The notes: generated by a model from the sequence alone, not told the origin. 64,000 nucleotides of DNA from JAKFWF01 sp031374115 (GCA_031374115.1 JANMNO010000117.1:10676-74675); one strand, 5' to 3'. Numbered from the stretch's first letter, positions 33,501 to 43,451 are shown. Numbers and translations: made by a program.

Positions 33501-35807
33501 TCAATGCTCGGCTTCCGGCGGCTCGCTCATCATCGCATCGTCATCCTCAACATCTGGCCGAAGCCGCAATTCGCCACCCAGATCGAAAGGTGCCGCAAAT
33601 GATCGCAACCGCGAATGAGCCGGATCGTTTGCCCGTTGCAACGGCGATCGGCGAACGTCCCGGCTGCGCGCCCACGGCCGATCGCCGCGGGCCTGCGCCA
33701 CTGTGGACATGCGGACGCGGTCTCCGTCGATGAACAGTGCGATGGTGCCGGCAGCGCGTGCGGCGAAGAAATCGATCACCGGCCCGCGCACCATGGTGCA
33801 CGCCGACGGCTGCGGAAACGTCAGCACCAGGATGTGCGCGCGGACACAATCGTCAGCGACTGCCGCCGGGTGGGTCGAAACCGCAAGTACCTTGCCTCGC
33901 ACTGTGGTGGTACAGCCGGTGCTGTCGCAGCGGAACGCATCTGCGGCTGCGACCTCGCGCGCGGGCCGGGCATCAGCCTCATGTTCGAGCCAGCGCGTCA
34001 GCTCGAACATGCCACCTTTCGCCGGCATGCTGGAAAGCGTACCCGCTGCGGTACGAACGGCGACCAGGTTGCCGTCGCGCCCAATCAGAACGTCGGGCTT
34101 GTCGCGCAACGGCGCAACGCCAAGGCCTGCCGCGATTAGAGCTAGCCCTGCCAGCCGCAATCTAGTTCGAAACAAGCAGAGCCAAATTCCGCCGGTGATC
34201 ATCAATCCGAACGCGACGGTCGGGATCGCTGGAATACGCCCGACGGCGCCCGGCAGTCGCGCCACGGCATAGGCGATCCACGTCATAGCATCGATGCCGG
34301 CACCCATCAGCCACAACGGCCACACCTCAAGACCGAATGGCATGACGATGAGCGTTGCGAGTGCGGCCGGCATCACTACGATGTTGCAGATCGGAATGGC
34401 GATCAGGTTGGCGAGCACTGCATATTGTTGGCTCTTGTGGAAATAATATGCGGCAAGCGGGGCCACCGACGCACTAGCGATCAGCGTTGTCAGGATGATG
34501 CCGCCGAAAAACAGAAGTCCCGTTAAAATCGCCGGGCGCGGCTGAACCGGCCCCCTGGCTTCGGCGCGCTCCCGGATCCATTCGTAAACGGTGACGAGGG
34601 CGACGACGGCCGCGTAAGACATCTGAAATCCGACGTCGAACAGGTTCTCCGGGAACACGACCAGGATCATCAAAGCCGACAATGCGACATTGCGCAAAGA
34701 CACCGCCGGGCGATCGAGCAGTACGGCAAAGAACATCATGGAAATCGTGATCCACGATCGGACCGTCGCCGGTGACGAGCCCGATATCAGCAGGTAGCCA
34801 AGTGCCGCGATCGTGGCGGCGACTGCCGCTATCTTCTTGATGGGATAGCGCAGCGCGATGAATGGCACCAATGCCAGGAGCGCCCGCACAACCCAGAAGA
34901 CCGCACCGGCCATGATCACCATGTGCAGGCCTGAGATCGAGAGGATGTGAAACAAGCCGCTGTCGCGATAGGCGTCATTGGTTGCTTGGCTGATCGCGCC
35001 GCGCTCACCGGTGATCAGCCCGTTGGCGATGGCGCCGCGCTCGCCCGGCAAGCCCTCGGTAATCCGCGTGCCGATCGCAAGCCGGATCCGCTCGATGCCG
35101 GCCCAGAACTGCAGCCAAGCCGGAGGTGGACCAAGATCGGGATCGAGTGTTGGTTTCGAGAGTGAATATCCGATACCGCCCATACCATTGAACCATGCCG
35201 CCCGGGCAAAATCGTAGTCGCCAGCGAGCGCCGGAATACCCGGTGGCCCAAGGGTCGCCTTGATCCGCAGGCCATCGCCTGGCTTCAATCCGGGAATCGC
35301 GACCATCGTGCGAACGCGAATGCGATACGGCATCCGCGCTTTCGAAAGCCCAGCGAATGACACCAGCCGCAACGTTATGCGCTGTCCGCGCCCGGATCGC
35401 GGCTCCACGAGTTCGATAAATCCGCGCACTTCGGCAAGACCGAACTGACGTTCCAGAACCGGCGCGCGGACGAATTCGGTTCTGATCTTGGCAAGCGCGA
35501 ACCCCGTTGCTGCGCTAACGACGGCGCCAGTCACCATGACGGCGAGACTTCCCCTGCGCCAAAACAGCGAGAGCACGAGTGCAATCGGGAGTGGTGCGAG
35601 AGCCAACAGCAAGTGAGGCTCCGCCGGCAGCTTGAAATAGCCGACGATGCCCAAGCCGAGAAACACCGGCACCCACAGGAACCAGCGATCTTGCTCGGCT
35701 TCGAGCGCGTCGAGGAAGGCAGCCGGGGTCAGGCGAGACAAGAGTGGGACACGCGTTCTCCCACGCCCGCTCGCGTCCGCGTCGAAGCCTGCCATCACAT
35801 CGGTCAT
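33501..35807 (-). CDS. comEC: ComEC/Rec2 family DNA-uptake channel protein, no metallo-beta-lactamase motif
   Basis: Large membrane protein of 768 residues with an N-terminal DUF4131 region (about 45-210), the Competence domain with HILSISGLHMVIMAG and many transmembrane spans (about 240-540). The C-terminal 200 residues lack the HxHxDH motif of the ComEC beta-lactamase domain. This fits the alphaproteobacterial form. I chose the ATG at 35807; an in-frame ATG at 35840 is possible. It is divergent from gltX, a typical rhizobial neighbour. Confidence 0.88.
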   Translation of the reverse strand: MTDVMAGFDADASGRGRTRVPLLSRLTPAAFLDALEAEQDRWFLWVPVFLGLGIVGYFKLPAEPHLLLALAPLPIALVLSLFWRRGSLAVMVTGAVVSAATGFALAKIRTEFVRAPVLERQFGLAEVRGFIELVEPRSGRGQRITLRLVSFAGLSKARMPYRIRVRTMVAIPGLKPGDGLRIKATLGPPGIPALAGDYDFARAAWFNGMGGIGYSLSKPTLDPDLGPPPAWLQFWAGIERIRLAIGTRITEGLPGERGAIANGLITGERGAISQATNDAYRDSGLFHILSISGLHMVIMAGAVFWVVRALLALVPFIALRYPIKKIAAVAATIAALGYLLISGSSPATVRSWITISMMFFAVLLDRPAVSLRNVALSALMILVVFPENLFDVGFQMSYAAVVALVTVYEWIRERAEARGPVQPRPAILTGLLFFGGIILTTLIASASVAPLAAYYFHKSQQYAVLANLIAIPICNIVVMPAALATLIVMPFGLEVWPLWLMGAGIDAMTWIAYAVARLPGAVGRIPAIPTVAFGLMITGGIWLCLFRTRLRLAGLALIAAGLGVAPLRDKPDVLIGRDGNLVAVRTAAGTLSSMPAKGGMFELTRWLEHEADARPAREVAAADAFRCDSTGCTTTVRGKVLAVSTHPAAVADDCVRAHILVLTFPQPSACTMVRGPVIDFFAARAAGTIALFIDGDRVRMSTVAQARGDRPWARSRDVRRSPLQRANDPAHSRLRSFAAPFDLGGELRLRPDVEDDDAMMSEPPEAEH

Positions 35808-35886
35808 GAGCGCCGCACTTTTATACCCCGTCACGTCCATGCTACACGCGGGCCAGTTGTTCCCAACCTAAAAAAGCAGCAAACGC

Positions 35887-37326
35887 ATGACGAGCACTCT
35901 TAAGCCCACCGCAAAGCCGGTCGTCACGAGGTTTGCACCATCGCCGACAGGCTATCTGCACATCGGCGGGGCACGGACGGCGCTATTCAACTGGCTTTAT
36001 GCGCGACATGCCGGTGGAAAGTTCTTGCTGCGCATCGAGGATACCGACCGCAGCCGTCACACCCCCGAGGCGGTGGACGCGATTCTGGATGGGCTGAAGT
36101 GGCTCGGTCTCGATTGGGACGGTGAACCGCTATCGCAGTTCAGCCGGGGTGCGCGTCACGCCGAAGTTGCTCACGAGTTGTTGGCGGCGGGCAAGGCCTA
36201 TCGCTGCTACCTATCTCCCGAGGAACTGACTGCGGCACGCGACAAAGCCGTGACGGAGAAGCGTCCCTTCATCGTGCAAAGCCCATGGCGCGACCGGGAC
36301 CCTAAGACGGCACCGGCCGGCATTCCCGGGGTCGTCCGTTTCAAAGCGCCACTCGACGGCGAGACGATTGTAGACGACATCGTCCAGGGCCGGGTCTTGT
36401 TCCAGAACAAGGAGCTCGACGATCTCGTAATCTTGCGTTCGGATGGTTCGCCGATCTACAATCTCGCGGTGGTCGTCGATGATCACGACATGGCCGTCAC
36501 GCATGTCTTGCGTGGCGTCGATCATTTGACGAACGCTGCACGGCAGACGCAGATCTACCAGGCGATGGGCTGGGATGTGCCGGTGTTCGGCCATGTGCCC
36601 CTCATTCATGGGACGGACGGGGCGAAACTGTCGAAACGTCATGGCGCGCTTGGCATCGAAGCCTATCGGGCGATGGGTTATCTGCCATCGGCACTGAAGA
36701 ATTATCTCGTGCGTTTGGGCTGGAGCCACGGCGATGACGAAATTTTCTCATTGGCGAAGATGATCGAGTGGTTCGATTTGTCGTCGCTCGGCAAGTCGGC
36801 GGCCCGCATGGACTTCAAGAAGCTTGCCGATACCAACGCGCACTACATTCGGGAGACGCCGGATGCCGAACTGCTCGCACAAATCGAGGCCGTGCTGCCT
36901 GAGCTTGGTACGAAAGAAGCGCCGGCGACGCTCGACGCGACCCAGCGCGCGCAAATACTGGCGCTGATGCCGGATCTGAAGCCCCGGGCGCAGACCCTGC
37001 GCGAGATCGTCGATGCAGCCGCCTGTATCTTTGCAAAGCGTCCCCTTAAACTTGACGAGAAGGCCGCGAAGCTGCTCGATGCCGAAGCAAAGGCACATAT
37101 CAAGGCGCTGCACGATCGCTTCTCAGAGCTGAATTCTTGGCAAGCGAAAGTACTGGAAGATGACGTTCGCGCGTATGCCGAGACCCATGCGCTAAAGCTT
37201 GGCAAGGTCGCGCAGCCTCTGCGTGCCGCACTGACCGGCACTTCGGTCTCGCCGCCGGTGTTCGGTGTAATGGCCGTGCTCGGTCGCGACGAAACACTGG
37301 CCCGCCTCGCCGATCAGGCCGGCTGA
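35887..37326 (+). CDS. gltX: Glutamate--tRNA ligase
   Basis: Charges tRNA-Glu. 479 residues, class I synthetase with the HIGH motif as YLHIGGAR (about 21-28), the KMSKS motif as AKLSKRHG, and the C-terminal anticodon-binding domain ending LARLADQAG. Its last 13 bp overlap the convergent membrane-protein gene. Confidence 0.96.
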   Translation: MTSTLKPTAKPVVTRFAPSPTGYLHIGGARTALFNWLYARHAGGKFLLRIEDTDRSRHTPEAVDAILDGLKWLGLDWDGEPLSQFSRGARHAEVAHELLAAGKAYRCYLSPEELTAARDKAVTEKRPFIVQSPWRDRDPKTAPAGIPGVVRFKAPLDGETIVDDIVQGRVLFQNKELDDLVILRSDGSPIYNLAVVVDDHDMAVTHVLRGVDHLTNAARQTQIYQAMGWDVPVFGHVPLIHGTDGAKLSKRHGALGIEAYRAMGYLPSALKNYLVRLGWSHGDDEIFSLAKMIEWFDLSSLGKSAARMDFKKLADTNAHYIRETPDAELLAQIEAVLPELGTKEAPATLDATQRAQILALMPDLKPRAQTLREIVDAAACIFAKRPLKLDEKAAKLLDAEAKAHIKALHDRFSELNSWQAKVLEDDVRAYAETHALKLGKVAQPLRAALTGTSVSPPVFGVMAVLGRDETLARLADQAG

Positions 37327-38738
37327 GGCGAACGCTTCAACCACGCGAGCAAAGTAACCGGCGCGGCAGCAACAGCTGCCAACGGCATTGCAACCAGCGC
37401 ATAGATCGCGAGCTTCACCGCCCGCGCCGATTGATAGCCGAACGCATTTGCGTACTCGGCGCGATTTTCAGGCGGCCACAACTTGGTCCACCAGCGCCAG
37501 GAAACCGGACTGCCGAGCAAGCCAAGCAGAACGAACGCGAGATAACCCAAGGCCGCCCATGCCGGCAGCCAGCGCACGAGCCGTTGGTCCAATTCCCGTT
37601 GCCGTGCAGAACTGACAAGATGCATGTGGATCGCGGTTGGCTCGATGCGGCCTGTCACGTCGTTCGTGACACCCTGCGCCGCCCGCGTTAATGCATCGAC
37701 GATACCGCCGGTTGCGGAAGTCGTGAGTGGATAGGGGATAGCAACCAATGTCACTCGATCCTCAGCTGTCTTCGCCAATCGCAGCGTCAGTGGTTTCGCT
37801 TCGGTAGCTAAAGTTGAGAGCAACGCGTCGAGGCCCGAGTCGGCATTCCATGCGTCTGAGCCGGTCAACTCGGCCTTGAGCCAAAGCCAGTTACGCGCGC
37901 CAGGCTGACGGCCGGCGGGAGCATCCAGGATGATCAGATTTACATCGTTGTTTTCGGCAGCCGCAACGAGATCGGTCGAAATAATACTGCGATCGGGACC
38001 GCCTGAAACTTGGAAATGCAGAAGCCCATCGGCAAGCCGCCCGGTGACCAGCACCGTCTGCCCGCGCAATCCTGGCAGTGCATCCCTCAACCGGTAAGGA
38101 TCGACGCGTTCGACGAGTTCGGTCTTGCCGGATTTGTCCATCGACGGCTTGGCACTGAGGGTTGCCAGCGCACCCGGTTGCAGGGCGATTACGCGAATAC
38201 CTTTGCGGGCGACGGAACGGTCGAGTTGCGCCAGTATTTCGTCGAAGTCGGTACGCTGTGCGATCTCAACCCTGATTTTCGGACTGACCTGAGCCAATCG
38301 GGGAGATCCATCGTGCAACGGGTAAACGCCAAATGCCGTCGACAAGCGCAAGGTCGCGGGTCGTGGCAATATGGTGAGGGCTGACGCCTGCGAGAACACA
38401 GCGTCCTCGGTCAGGACCAACACGAGCCGCCGCTCCGCATCGTTTGCGACCGTCCCCAACACGCTTGGCATCCGCTTCATCTCGTCGGGGTTAGCGGCGG
38501 TGAACCGTTCGCCTTTGACGTTGACGAAAGTCCAGTGACCCTCTTGCGAGACGGACGCCGCGAGCACGAGCGTGCCCACGGGCACCACCATGCGCGCCGT
38601 CTGCTCGATCGCGCGCGCGAAACCATCGGTCTCAGCGCGCACAACAGTGGCAACGCCGACGCATAGCAGCGCGACGAAAACTGCCGTTATCACCAAGTCG
38701 CCCGCGCTCGTTCTGCACCGGACCTGCACGCTCGACAT
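37314..38738 (-). CDS. Hypothetical exported/membrane protein
   Basis: Protein of 474 residues with an N-terminal signal or anchor (LVITAVFVALLCVGVATVV) and two to three C-terminal spans (WLPAWAALGYLAFVLLGLLG and LAIYALVAMPLAAVAAAPVT). The middle 330 residues look soluble and periplasmic, rich in beta-type segments. I do not recognise the family. GAGAGG lies 9 nt before the ATG. It overlaps gltX tail-to-tail; the REP-like pair lies just upstream of its start. Confidence 0.7.
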   Translation of the reverse strand: MSSVQVRCRTSAGDLVITAVFVALLCVGVATVVRAETDGFARAIEQTARMVVPVGTLVLAASVSQEGHWTFVNVKGERFTAANPDEMKRMPSVLGTVANDAERRLVLVLTEDAVFSQASALTILPRPATLRLSTAFGVYPLHDGSPRLAQVSPKIRVEIAQRTDFDEILAQLDRSVARKGIRVIALQPGALATLSAKPSMDKSGKTELVERVDPYRLRDALPGLRGQTVLVTGRLADGLLHFQVSGGPDRSIISTDLVAAAENNDVNLIILDAPAGRQPGARNWLWLKAELTGSDAWNADSGLDALLSTLATEAKPLTLRLAKTAEDRVTLVAIPYPLTTSATGGIVDALTRAAQGVTNDVTGRIEPTAIHMHLVSSARQRELDQRLVRWLPAWAALGYLAFVLLGLLGSPVSWRWWTKLWPPENRAEYANAFGYQSARAVKLAIYALVAMPLAAVAAAPVTLLAWLKRSPQPA

Positions 38739-38775
38739 ACCTGCATGCCTCTCTTAGTCGTGATGTATCAACGAT

Positions 38776-38892
38776 GGTGTCTGACCCTCCGGCTCTGACA
38801 CCCGAAATCAACGTCAACGCAACTGTATCATGGCCATGAGCAGTCTAGCGGATGGACTATTTTTTGGTGTCAGACCCGGAGGGTCGGACACC
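38776..38892. repeat. Inverted pair of REP-like palindromes
   Basis: 27-bp palindromes at 38776-38802 (GGTGTCTGACCC...GGCTCTGACACC) and 38866-38892 (GGTGTCAGACCC...GGGTCGGACACC), opposite orientations, same family as at 10656-10737. The second copy is identical to the one at 10711-10737. They lie between divergent genes. Confidence 0.88.
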
Positions 38893-39017
38893 ATCGCGAC
38901 AGATTAGTATCGCACGCCATTCGTAGCCACATTGACGGATGACACTCACTGCCCGATTGTGCCGACCGGCCGGTCCCCAGATGACCTCGTTGCCGTATCG
39001 CCGATAAGGAGACGCCA

Positions 39018-40466
39018 ATGACAACCTTAGCGCCCCGCCCCGCCGCCGAGGGTCATGAAACCATGCGGGCCGGCATCGCCGGGGTGGTTGCGCGTGCGCG
39101 TGTCGCTCAAAGTCTGTTTGCGACCGCAAGTCAGGAGTGTACCGACGATGCCGTGCGCGCGTTGGCTTGGTCGATCTACCAGCCGAGCCATGCGCGCGCT
39201 CTTGCCGAACTAGCGGTCAAGGATACCGGCCTTGGCAACGTGGCCGACAAGATTATCAAGAAACAGCGCAAGACGTTCGGCACCTTGCGCGATCTGCTGC
39301 GAGCGCCGAGCGTCGGCATTATCGAGGAGGACCAGGCCCGCGGCCTCGTCAAGTTCGCGAAGCCCATGGGCGTAGTCGCAGCGGTCACGCCATCGACCAA
39401 TCCTGGCGCCACGCCCGTCAACAAAGCGATGATGGCGGTCAAGGGCCGCAACGCGGTGATCGTCGCGCCATCGCCCCTTGGCTACGACACCACCAAGCTC
39501 GCCGTCGACTATATGCGCGCCGAACTGGAACGGATCGGGTTACCTGCCGACCTGGTGCAGATCCTTCCGGCACCCGTCACCAAGGACAGCACGGACGAGC
39601 TGATGAAGTCCGTCGAGCTCGTCGTCGTGACCGGATCGCAGGACAACGTCCGCCGCGCCGGCATGAGCGGTACGCCATCGATCGGAGTTGGCGCCGGCAA
39701 TGTGCCGGTCATCATCGAGCGCACGGCCGACCTCGACGATGCGGCAACCAAGATTTGCGCCTCGAAGATCTTCGACAATTCGACCTCGTGTTCGTCGGAA
39801 AATGCTGTCGTGATCGAGGACGCGGTTTATGACGCGGCTATGGCAGCACTGGCGCGCGTAGGTGGTTATCTTTGCACTCCGGTCGAAAAGTACCAGATCG
39901 AGAAAGCGCTTTGGCTTAACGGCAAGCTCAACCGAAATTTGATTGCACGCTCGACCGAAGTTTTGGCGCCGGCATTTGGACTTCCCGAGACAGCCAGAAA
40001 CTCCAAATTCTTCATGGTGGAAGAAACTCGGGTCGGCAAACAAGCGCCCTTCTCCGGCGAAAAATTGTGCCTAGTGCTGACCGTCTATCGCGCGAAAGAT
40101 TTTGCCGCCGCCAAGGAGCGCGTGCGCGAAATCCTTGATTTCCAGGGCCGGGGACATTCATGCGGTCTTCACACGACCAACCCTGCGCTTGGCCGTGAGC
40201 TTGCCGAAGATCTTGACGTGGTGCGCGTGCTGGTGAACTTCGCACACACTTTCGGCAATGGTGGCGGATTTGACTCCGGCCTAAACTTTACGCTGAGCAT
40301 GGGTTGCGGTTCCTGGCAGAAGAACAGTATCTCGGAGAACCTCAGCCTTAAGCATTTCCTCAATATCACCCATCTCGTCACGCCGATCGCACCGGACAAA
40401 CCATCAGAGGCCGAGTTATTCGGTCCGCTGTGGAACAAGATTGGTTATGTGGAAGGCCAGCAATGA
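39018..40466 (+). CDS. CoA-acylating aldehyde dehydrogenase (sulfoacetaldehyde dehydrogenase-like)
   Basis: Protein of 482 residues of the acylating aldehyde dehydrogenase class (relatives: EutE/AdhE N-domain, SauS). The catalytic Cys is in NSTSCSSENAVV (about residue 259), with VTGSQDNVRRA and GVGAGNVPV as nucleotide-side motifs and AHTFGNGGGF near the end. AAGGAG precedes the ATG. The ADP-forming CoA ligase subunits follow with an ATGA overlap, so the pathway is probably acid to acyl-CoA to aldehyde or the reverse. Sulfoacetate/sulfoacetaldehyde is my best guess for the substrate; not proven. Confidence 0.82.
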   Translation: MTTLAPRPAAEGHETMRAGIAGVVARARVAQSLFATASQECTDDAVRALAWSIYQPSHARALAELAVKDTGLGNVADKIIKKQRKTFGTLRDLLRAPSVGIIEEDQARGLVKFAKPMGVVAAVTPSTNPGATPVNKAMMAVKGRNAVIVAPSPLGYDTTKLAVDYMRAELERIGLPADLVQILPAPVTKDSTDELMKSVELVVVTGSQDNVRRAGMSGTPSIGVGAGNVPVIIERTADLDDAATKICASKIFDNSTSCSSENAVVIEDAVYDAAMAALARVGGYLCTPVEKYQIEKALWLNGKLNRNLIARSTEVLAPAFGLPETARNSKFFMVEETRVGKQAPFSGEKLCLVLTVYRAKDFAAAKERVREILDFQGRGHSCGLHTTNPALGRELAEDLDVVRVLVNFAHTFGNGGGFDSGLNFTLSMGCGSWQKNSISENLSLKHFLNITHLVTPIAPDKPSEAELFGPLWNKIGYVEGQQ

Positions 40467-41599
40467 ATTTTGTCGAGCATGTCGCCAAGTCGATGGTCTT
40501 GGAGCCAGCTGGGATCCCAGTTCCAATAGGCCGGGTCTGCCGTACGCCAGATGAAGCGCGTGCGCTGTTCTTGCAAGTCGGCCCATGCGTGGTAAAGGCC
40601 CAGGTGCCAACCGGCAAACGCGGTAAGGCCGGTGGCATCAAGGCAGCCGACACAGCTGATGACGCCGCCAATCGCGCCAAAGATATTCTCGCGCTCACCA
40701 TCGACGGCCATCGGGTGACGGAATTACTGCTCGAACAGCGCGGGAGAATCGTGCGCGAATTCTATGCCGCCGTAATGACCGATTTCAGCGCCCGCAAACC
40801 GCTCGTGTTGTTCTCGACCGAAGGCGGCATGGACATCGAGGAAGTTGCCGAACGCAATCCATCGAGCATCCGCCGCCATCACGTCGAGCCCGGCAAAGGC
40901 TTTAGCGCTACCGACGCAAGCGCGCTGATCGCCGGATTGGAACTGGGTGATAGCGGCGCGCAGATCGCAGCCATCCTCGAGAAGATGTACGCGGCCTACG
41001 TTGCGACCGATGCCGAGCTGATCGAGATAAACCCGCTCGCATTGCTCGGCGACGGTCGCGTCGTAGCACTCGACTGCAAGTTGACGATCGACGACTCGAG
41101 CACATTCCGGCAACCGGAACTCGCGGCGCGCGGCGCGCCGGAGCAGTTGACGGCGTTGGAAGAGAGAGGCGCCGCCGCCGGCCTCAAGTTCATTCAGCTC
41201 GACGGCAATATCGGCGTACTGGCGAACGGTGCCGGCCTTACCATGACGACAATGGATGTGATCAGCCATCAGGGCGGCCGGCCTGCAAACTTTCTCGAGA
41301 TCGGCGGCGAGGCCTATACCAAGGCCGAAATCGCGCTCGACCTGGTGTTGTCGAACCCTGGCGTGAAATCGCTCGTCGTCAATTTTTGTGGCGCGTTCGC
41401 GCGCACCGACGTGATGGCCGATGGTGTCGTGAAAGCGTGGCAGAATCTAAAACCGACGATCCCCGTCTTCTTCTCCATTCACGGCACTGGCGAGGATGAG
41501 GCACGCGCACTCGTGCGTCGCGAACTCGGGTTGGAACCGATGGAGTTCATGGAAGAGGCGGTGGCCGCCGCGATCGCTGCTGCGCAGGTGGCCAAATGA
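40463..41599 (+). CDS. ADP-forming CoA ligase, ATP-grasp (SucC-like) subunit
   Basis: Protein of 378 residues homologous to the beta subunit of succinyl-CoA synthetase and malate-CoA ligase. Seen are VKAQVPTGKRGKAGGIK in the ATP-grasp part, ELIEINPLALL (metal-binding ENPL-type motif) and GLTMTTMDVISHQGG with NFLEIGGEA in the ligase domain. It starts at ATG 40463 inside the stop of the dehydrogenase gene (ATGA) and ends in an ATGA overlap with the alpha-type gene. A housekeeping succinyl-CoA synthetase would sit with citric-acid-cycle genes, so another acid is the likely substrate. Confidence 0.85.
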   Translation: MNFVEHVAKSMVLEPAGIPVPIGRVCRTPDEARALFLQVGPCVVKAQVPTGKRGKAGGIKAADTADDAANRAKDILALTIDGHRVTELLLEQRGRIVREFYAAVMTDFSARKPLVLFSTEGGMDIEEVAERNPSSIRRHHVEPGKGFSATDASALIAGLELGDSGAQIAAILEKMYAAYVATDAELIEINPLALLGDGRVVALDCKLTIDDSSTFRQPELAARGAPEQLTALEERGAAAGLKFIQLDGNIGVLANGAGLTMTTMDVISHQGGRPANFLEIGGEAYTKAEIALDLVLSNPGVKSLVVNFCGAFARTDVMADGVVKAWQNLKPTIPVFFSIHGTGEDEARALVRRELGLEPMEFMEEAVAAAIAAAQVAK

Positions 41600-42468
41600 T
41601 TATTCATCGTAAAGAGCATCGTGTTCTCGTACAGGGTCTGACCGGCAAGCAAGGCTCGTTCTGGGCCGAGAAAATGCTTGCGTGCGGCACCACCGTCATC
41701 GGCGGCGTCAATCCGAAACGAGCAGGCGAAACGCACGTCGGCCTGCCGGTGTTCGCCTCGTCCGTTGCGGCGATGGCGGCCGCACCGTTCGACACGGCCG
41801 TAATGTTCATTCCTCCGGCAATGGCGAAAGACGCAGCGCTCGACGCGATTCAAGCCGGTGCAAAGTCGCTGGTGATCCTGACCGAGCACATTCCCGCGCG
41901 CGACGTGATGGCAATCCACGAGGCGGCGTGCGCGCAAGGTACGCAGATCATCGGGCCGAATACCGCCGGTTTGGTGACGCCTGGCGAGGGCTTCGTCGGC
42001 ATCATGCCGGGGCATAATCCGAACGTCTTCAAGCCAGGGCGGATCGGCGTCATCTCGCGCAGCGGTAGCCTCGGCACGCTGGTTTGCCTCAACTTGACGA
42101 GGGCTGGCCTTGGACAATCCGCATTCGTTGGTATCGGCGGCGATCCGATGATCGGGACAACAACGCGCGACGCCCTCGAAGCCCTCGACAAGGATACCCG
42201 CACCGATGCGATCGTGCTCGTCGGCGAGATTGGCGGCGGCATGGAGGAGCAAGCGGCCGAATATGCGCGGGGCATGACCAAACCGATTGTGTCGTTCATC
42301 GCCGGCCGGGCTTCACCGCCCGGCAAAAAGATGGGGCACGCCGGCGCGATCGTCACCGGCACAGCAGGCGGTTATGCAGGCAAACGGGCGGCGCTGGAAG
42401 CTGGCGGCGTACGGGTCGTCGACACGCCGCGGGATATTCCGGTTGCACTTCAACAGCGTTTGAATTGA
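41596..42468 (+). CDS. ADP-forming CoA ligase, CoA-binding (SucD-like) subunit
   Basis: Protein of 290 residues homologous to the alpha subunit of succinyl-CoA synthetase. The CoA-binding Rossmann part has VLVQGLTGKQGSFWAEKML and GGVNPKRAG; the phosphohistidine is in KKMGHAGAIVTGTAGG (His about 248). Paired with the ATP-grasp subunit. Together with the acylating dehydrogenase they form a three-gene coupled unit. Confidence 0.87.
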   Translation: MIIHRKEHRVLVQGLTGKQGSFWAEKMLACGTTVIGGVNPKRAGETHVGLPVFASSVAAMAAAPFDTAVMFIPPAMAKDAALDAIQAGAKSLVILTEHIPARDVMAIHEAACAQGTQIIGPNTAGLVTPGEGFVGIMPGHNPNVFKPGRIGVISRSGSLGTLVCLNLTRAGLGQSAFVGIGGDPMIGTTTRDALEALDKDTRTDAIVLVGEIGGGMEEQAAEYARGMTKPIVSFIAGRASPPGKKMGHAGAIVTGTAGGYAGKRAALEAGGVRVVDTPRDIPVALQQRLN

Positions 42469-42509
42469 ACATCTAGGCGAAGGCCTTGCGATCACGGGAG
42501 GCCTTGATT

Positions 42510-43451
42510 TTGCCTGCGCTCAGTGCCGAATCGACAGCCAAAGAGGAAGCAGCTGGGCGCTCCACGGTCGCGATCGCGATGGTGCTGGCGATCATGTTTG
42601 CCTTCGCGGTGATGGACGGCCTGACGAAGATCTTGTCGCAGACGCTCCCGATCTGGCAGATCATGTGGGTCCGAAACGTCGTATTTGCGGGCTTGTCGAT
42701 CACAATGCTGTATACCGAATGCAAGGCTCAAAACAGGAGCGTGCTCAGCCTCGCGTATAGTCGGCGCCCCCTGCTGCAGTTTTCCCGGGCGCTGCTGTTG
42801 ATCATCGAGAGCGCGATCTTCATGTTGGCTTTCAAGCTGATGCCAATCGGCGATGTGCATGCAGTTGCAGCGGTCGCACCGCTGCTGGTTGTCGCGCTAT
42901 CGGTCCCATTGCTCGGCGAACATGTGGGCCCACGCCGGTGGTTGGCTGTGCTCGTGGGGTTTGCCGGCGTGTTGCTGATCATCCGTCCAGGGTTTGCCAC
43001 GATCGAGCCGCCCATACTCGTCACTCTGCTCGGTGCCTCCATGTGGGCTGTTTATCAGGTGATGGTGCGCATGTGCTCGCGCGTCGATCGGAGCGAAACG
43101 ACTACGCTTTGGACCGCACTCGTCGGGCTCGCCGCTACCACCTGCATTGGCCCCTACGTCTGGGTATGGCCCGACGCCACGGGCTGGCTTATGCTCGGTG
43201 CCATAGCCGTTCTTGGTAGCATTGCGCACACGACGTTCATTCGGGCGCTCGGCATGACGCAGCCCTCGCTGCTGCAGCCGTACAACTATACGCTTTTCGT
43301 GTGGGCTGTGGTGGTCGGTTATCTGTTCTTCGGTGACATACCCGATCGATGGACGCTGACGGGGGCAGCGATCATCATTGCGTCCGGTATTTACGTTTGG
43401 CACCGCGAGCGCGTCCAGGCCAAACAAAGTCAGGCCACCCAAACAACGTAG
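42510..43451 (+). CDS. DMT superfamily (EamA) permease
   Basis: Protein of about 313 residues with ten predicted spans in two EamA repeats (for example AIMVLAIMFAFAVMDGL and TLTGAAIIIASGIYVWH). There is no in-frame ATG before the first span; TTG at 42510 lies 8 nt after GGGAGG and is the best start (TTG at 42486 and 42504 are alternatives). It is 41 nt downstream of the CoA ligase on the same strand and probably exports or imports a metabolite of that pathway. Confidence 0.8.
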   Translation: MPALSAESTAKEEAAGRSTVAIAMVLAIMFAFAVMDGLTKILSQTLPIWQIMWVRNVVFAGLSITMLYTECKAQNRSVLSLAYSRRPLLQFSRALLLIIESAIFMLAFKLMPIGDVHAVAAVAPLLVVALSVPLLGEHVGPRRWLAVLVGFAGVLLIIRPGFATIEPPILVTLLGASMWAVYQVMVRMCSRVDRSETTTLWTALVGLAATTCIGPYVWVWPDATGWLMLGAIAVLGSIAHTTFIRALGMTQPSLLQPYNYTLFVWAVVVGYLFFGDIPDRWTLTGAAIIIASGIYVWHRERVQAKQSQATQTT

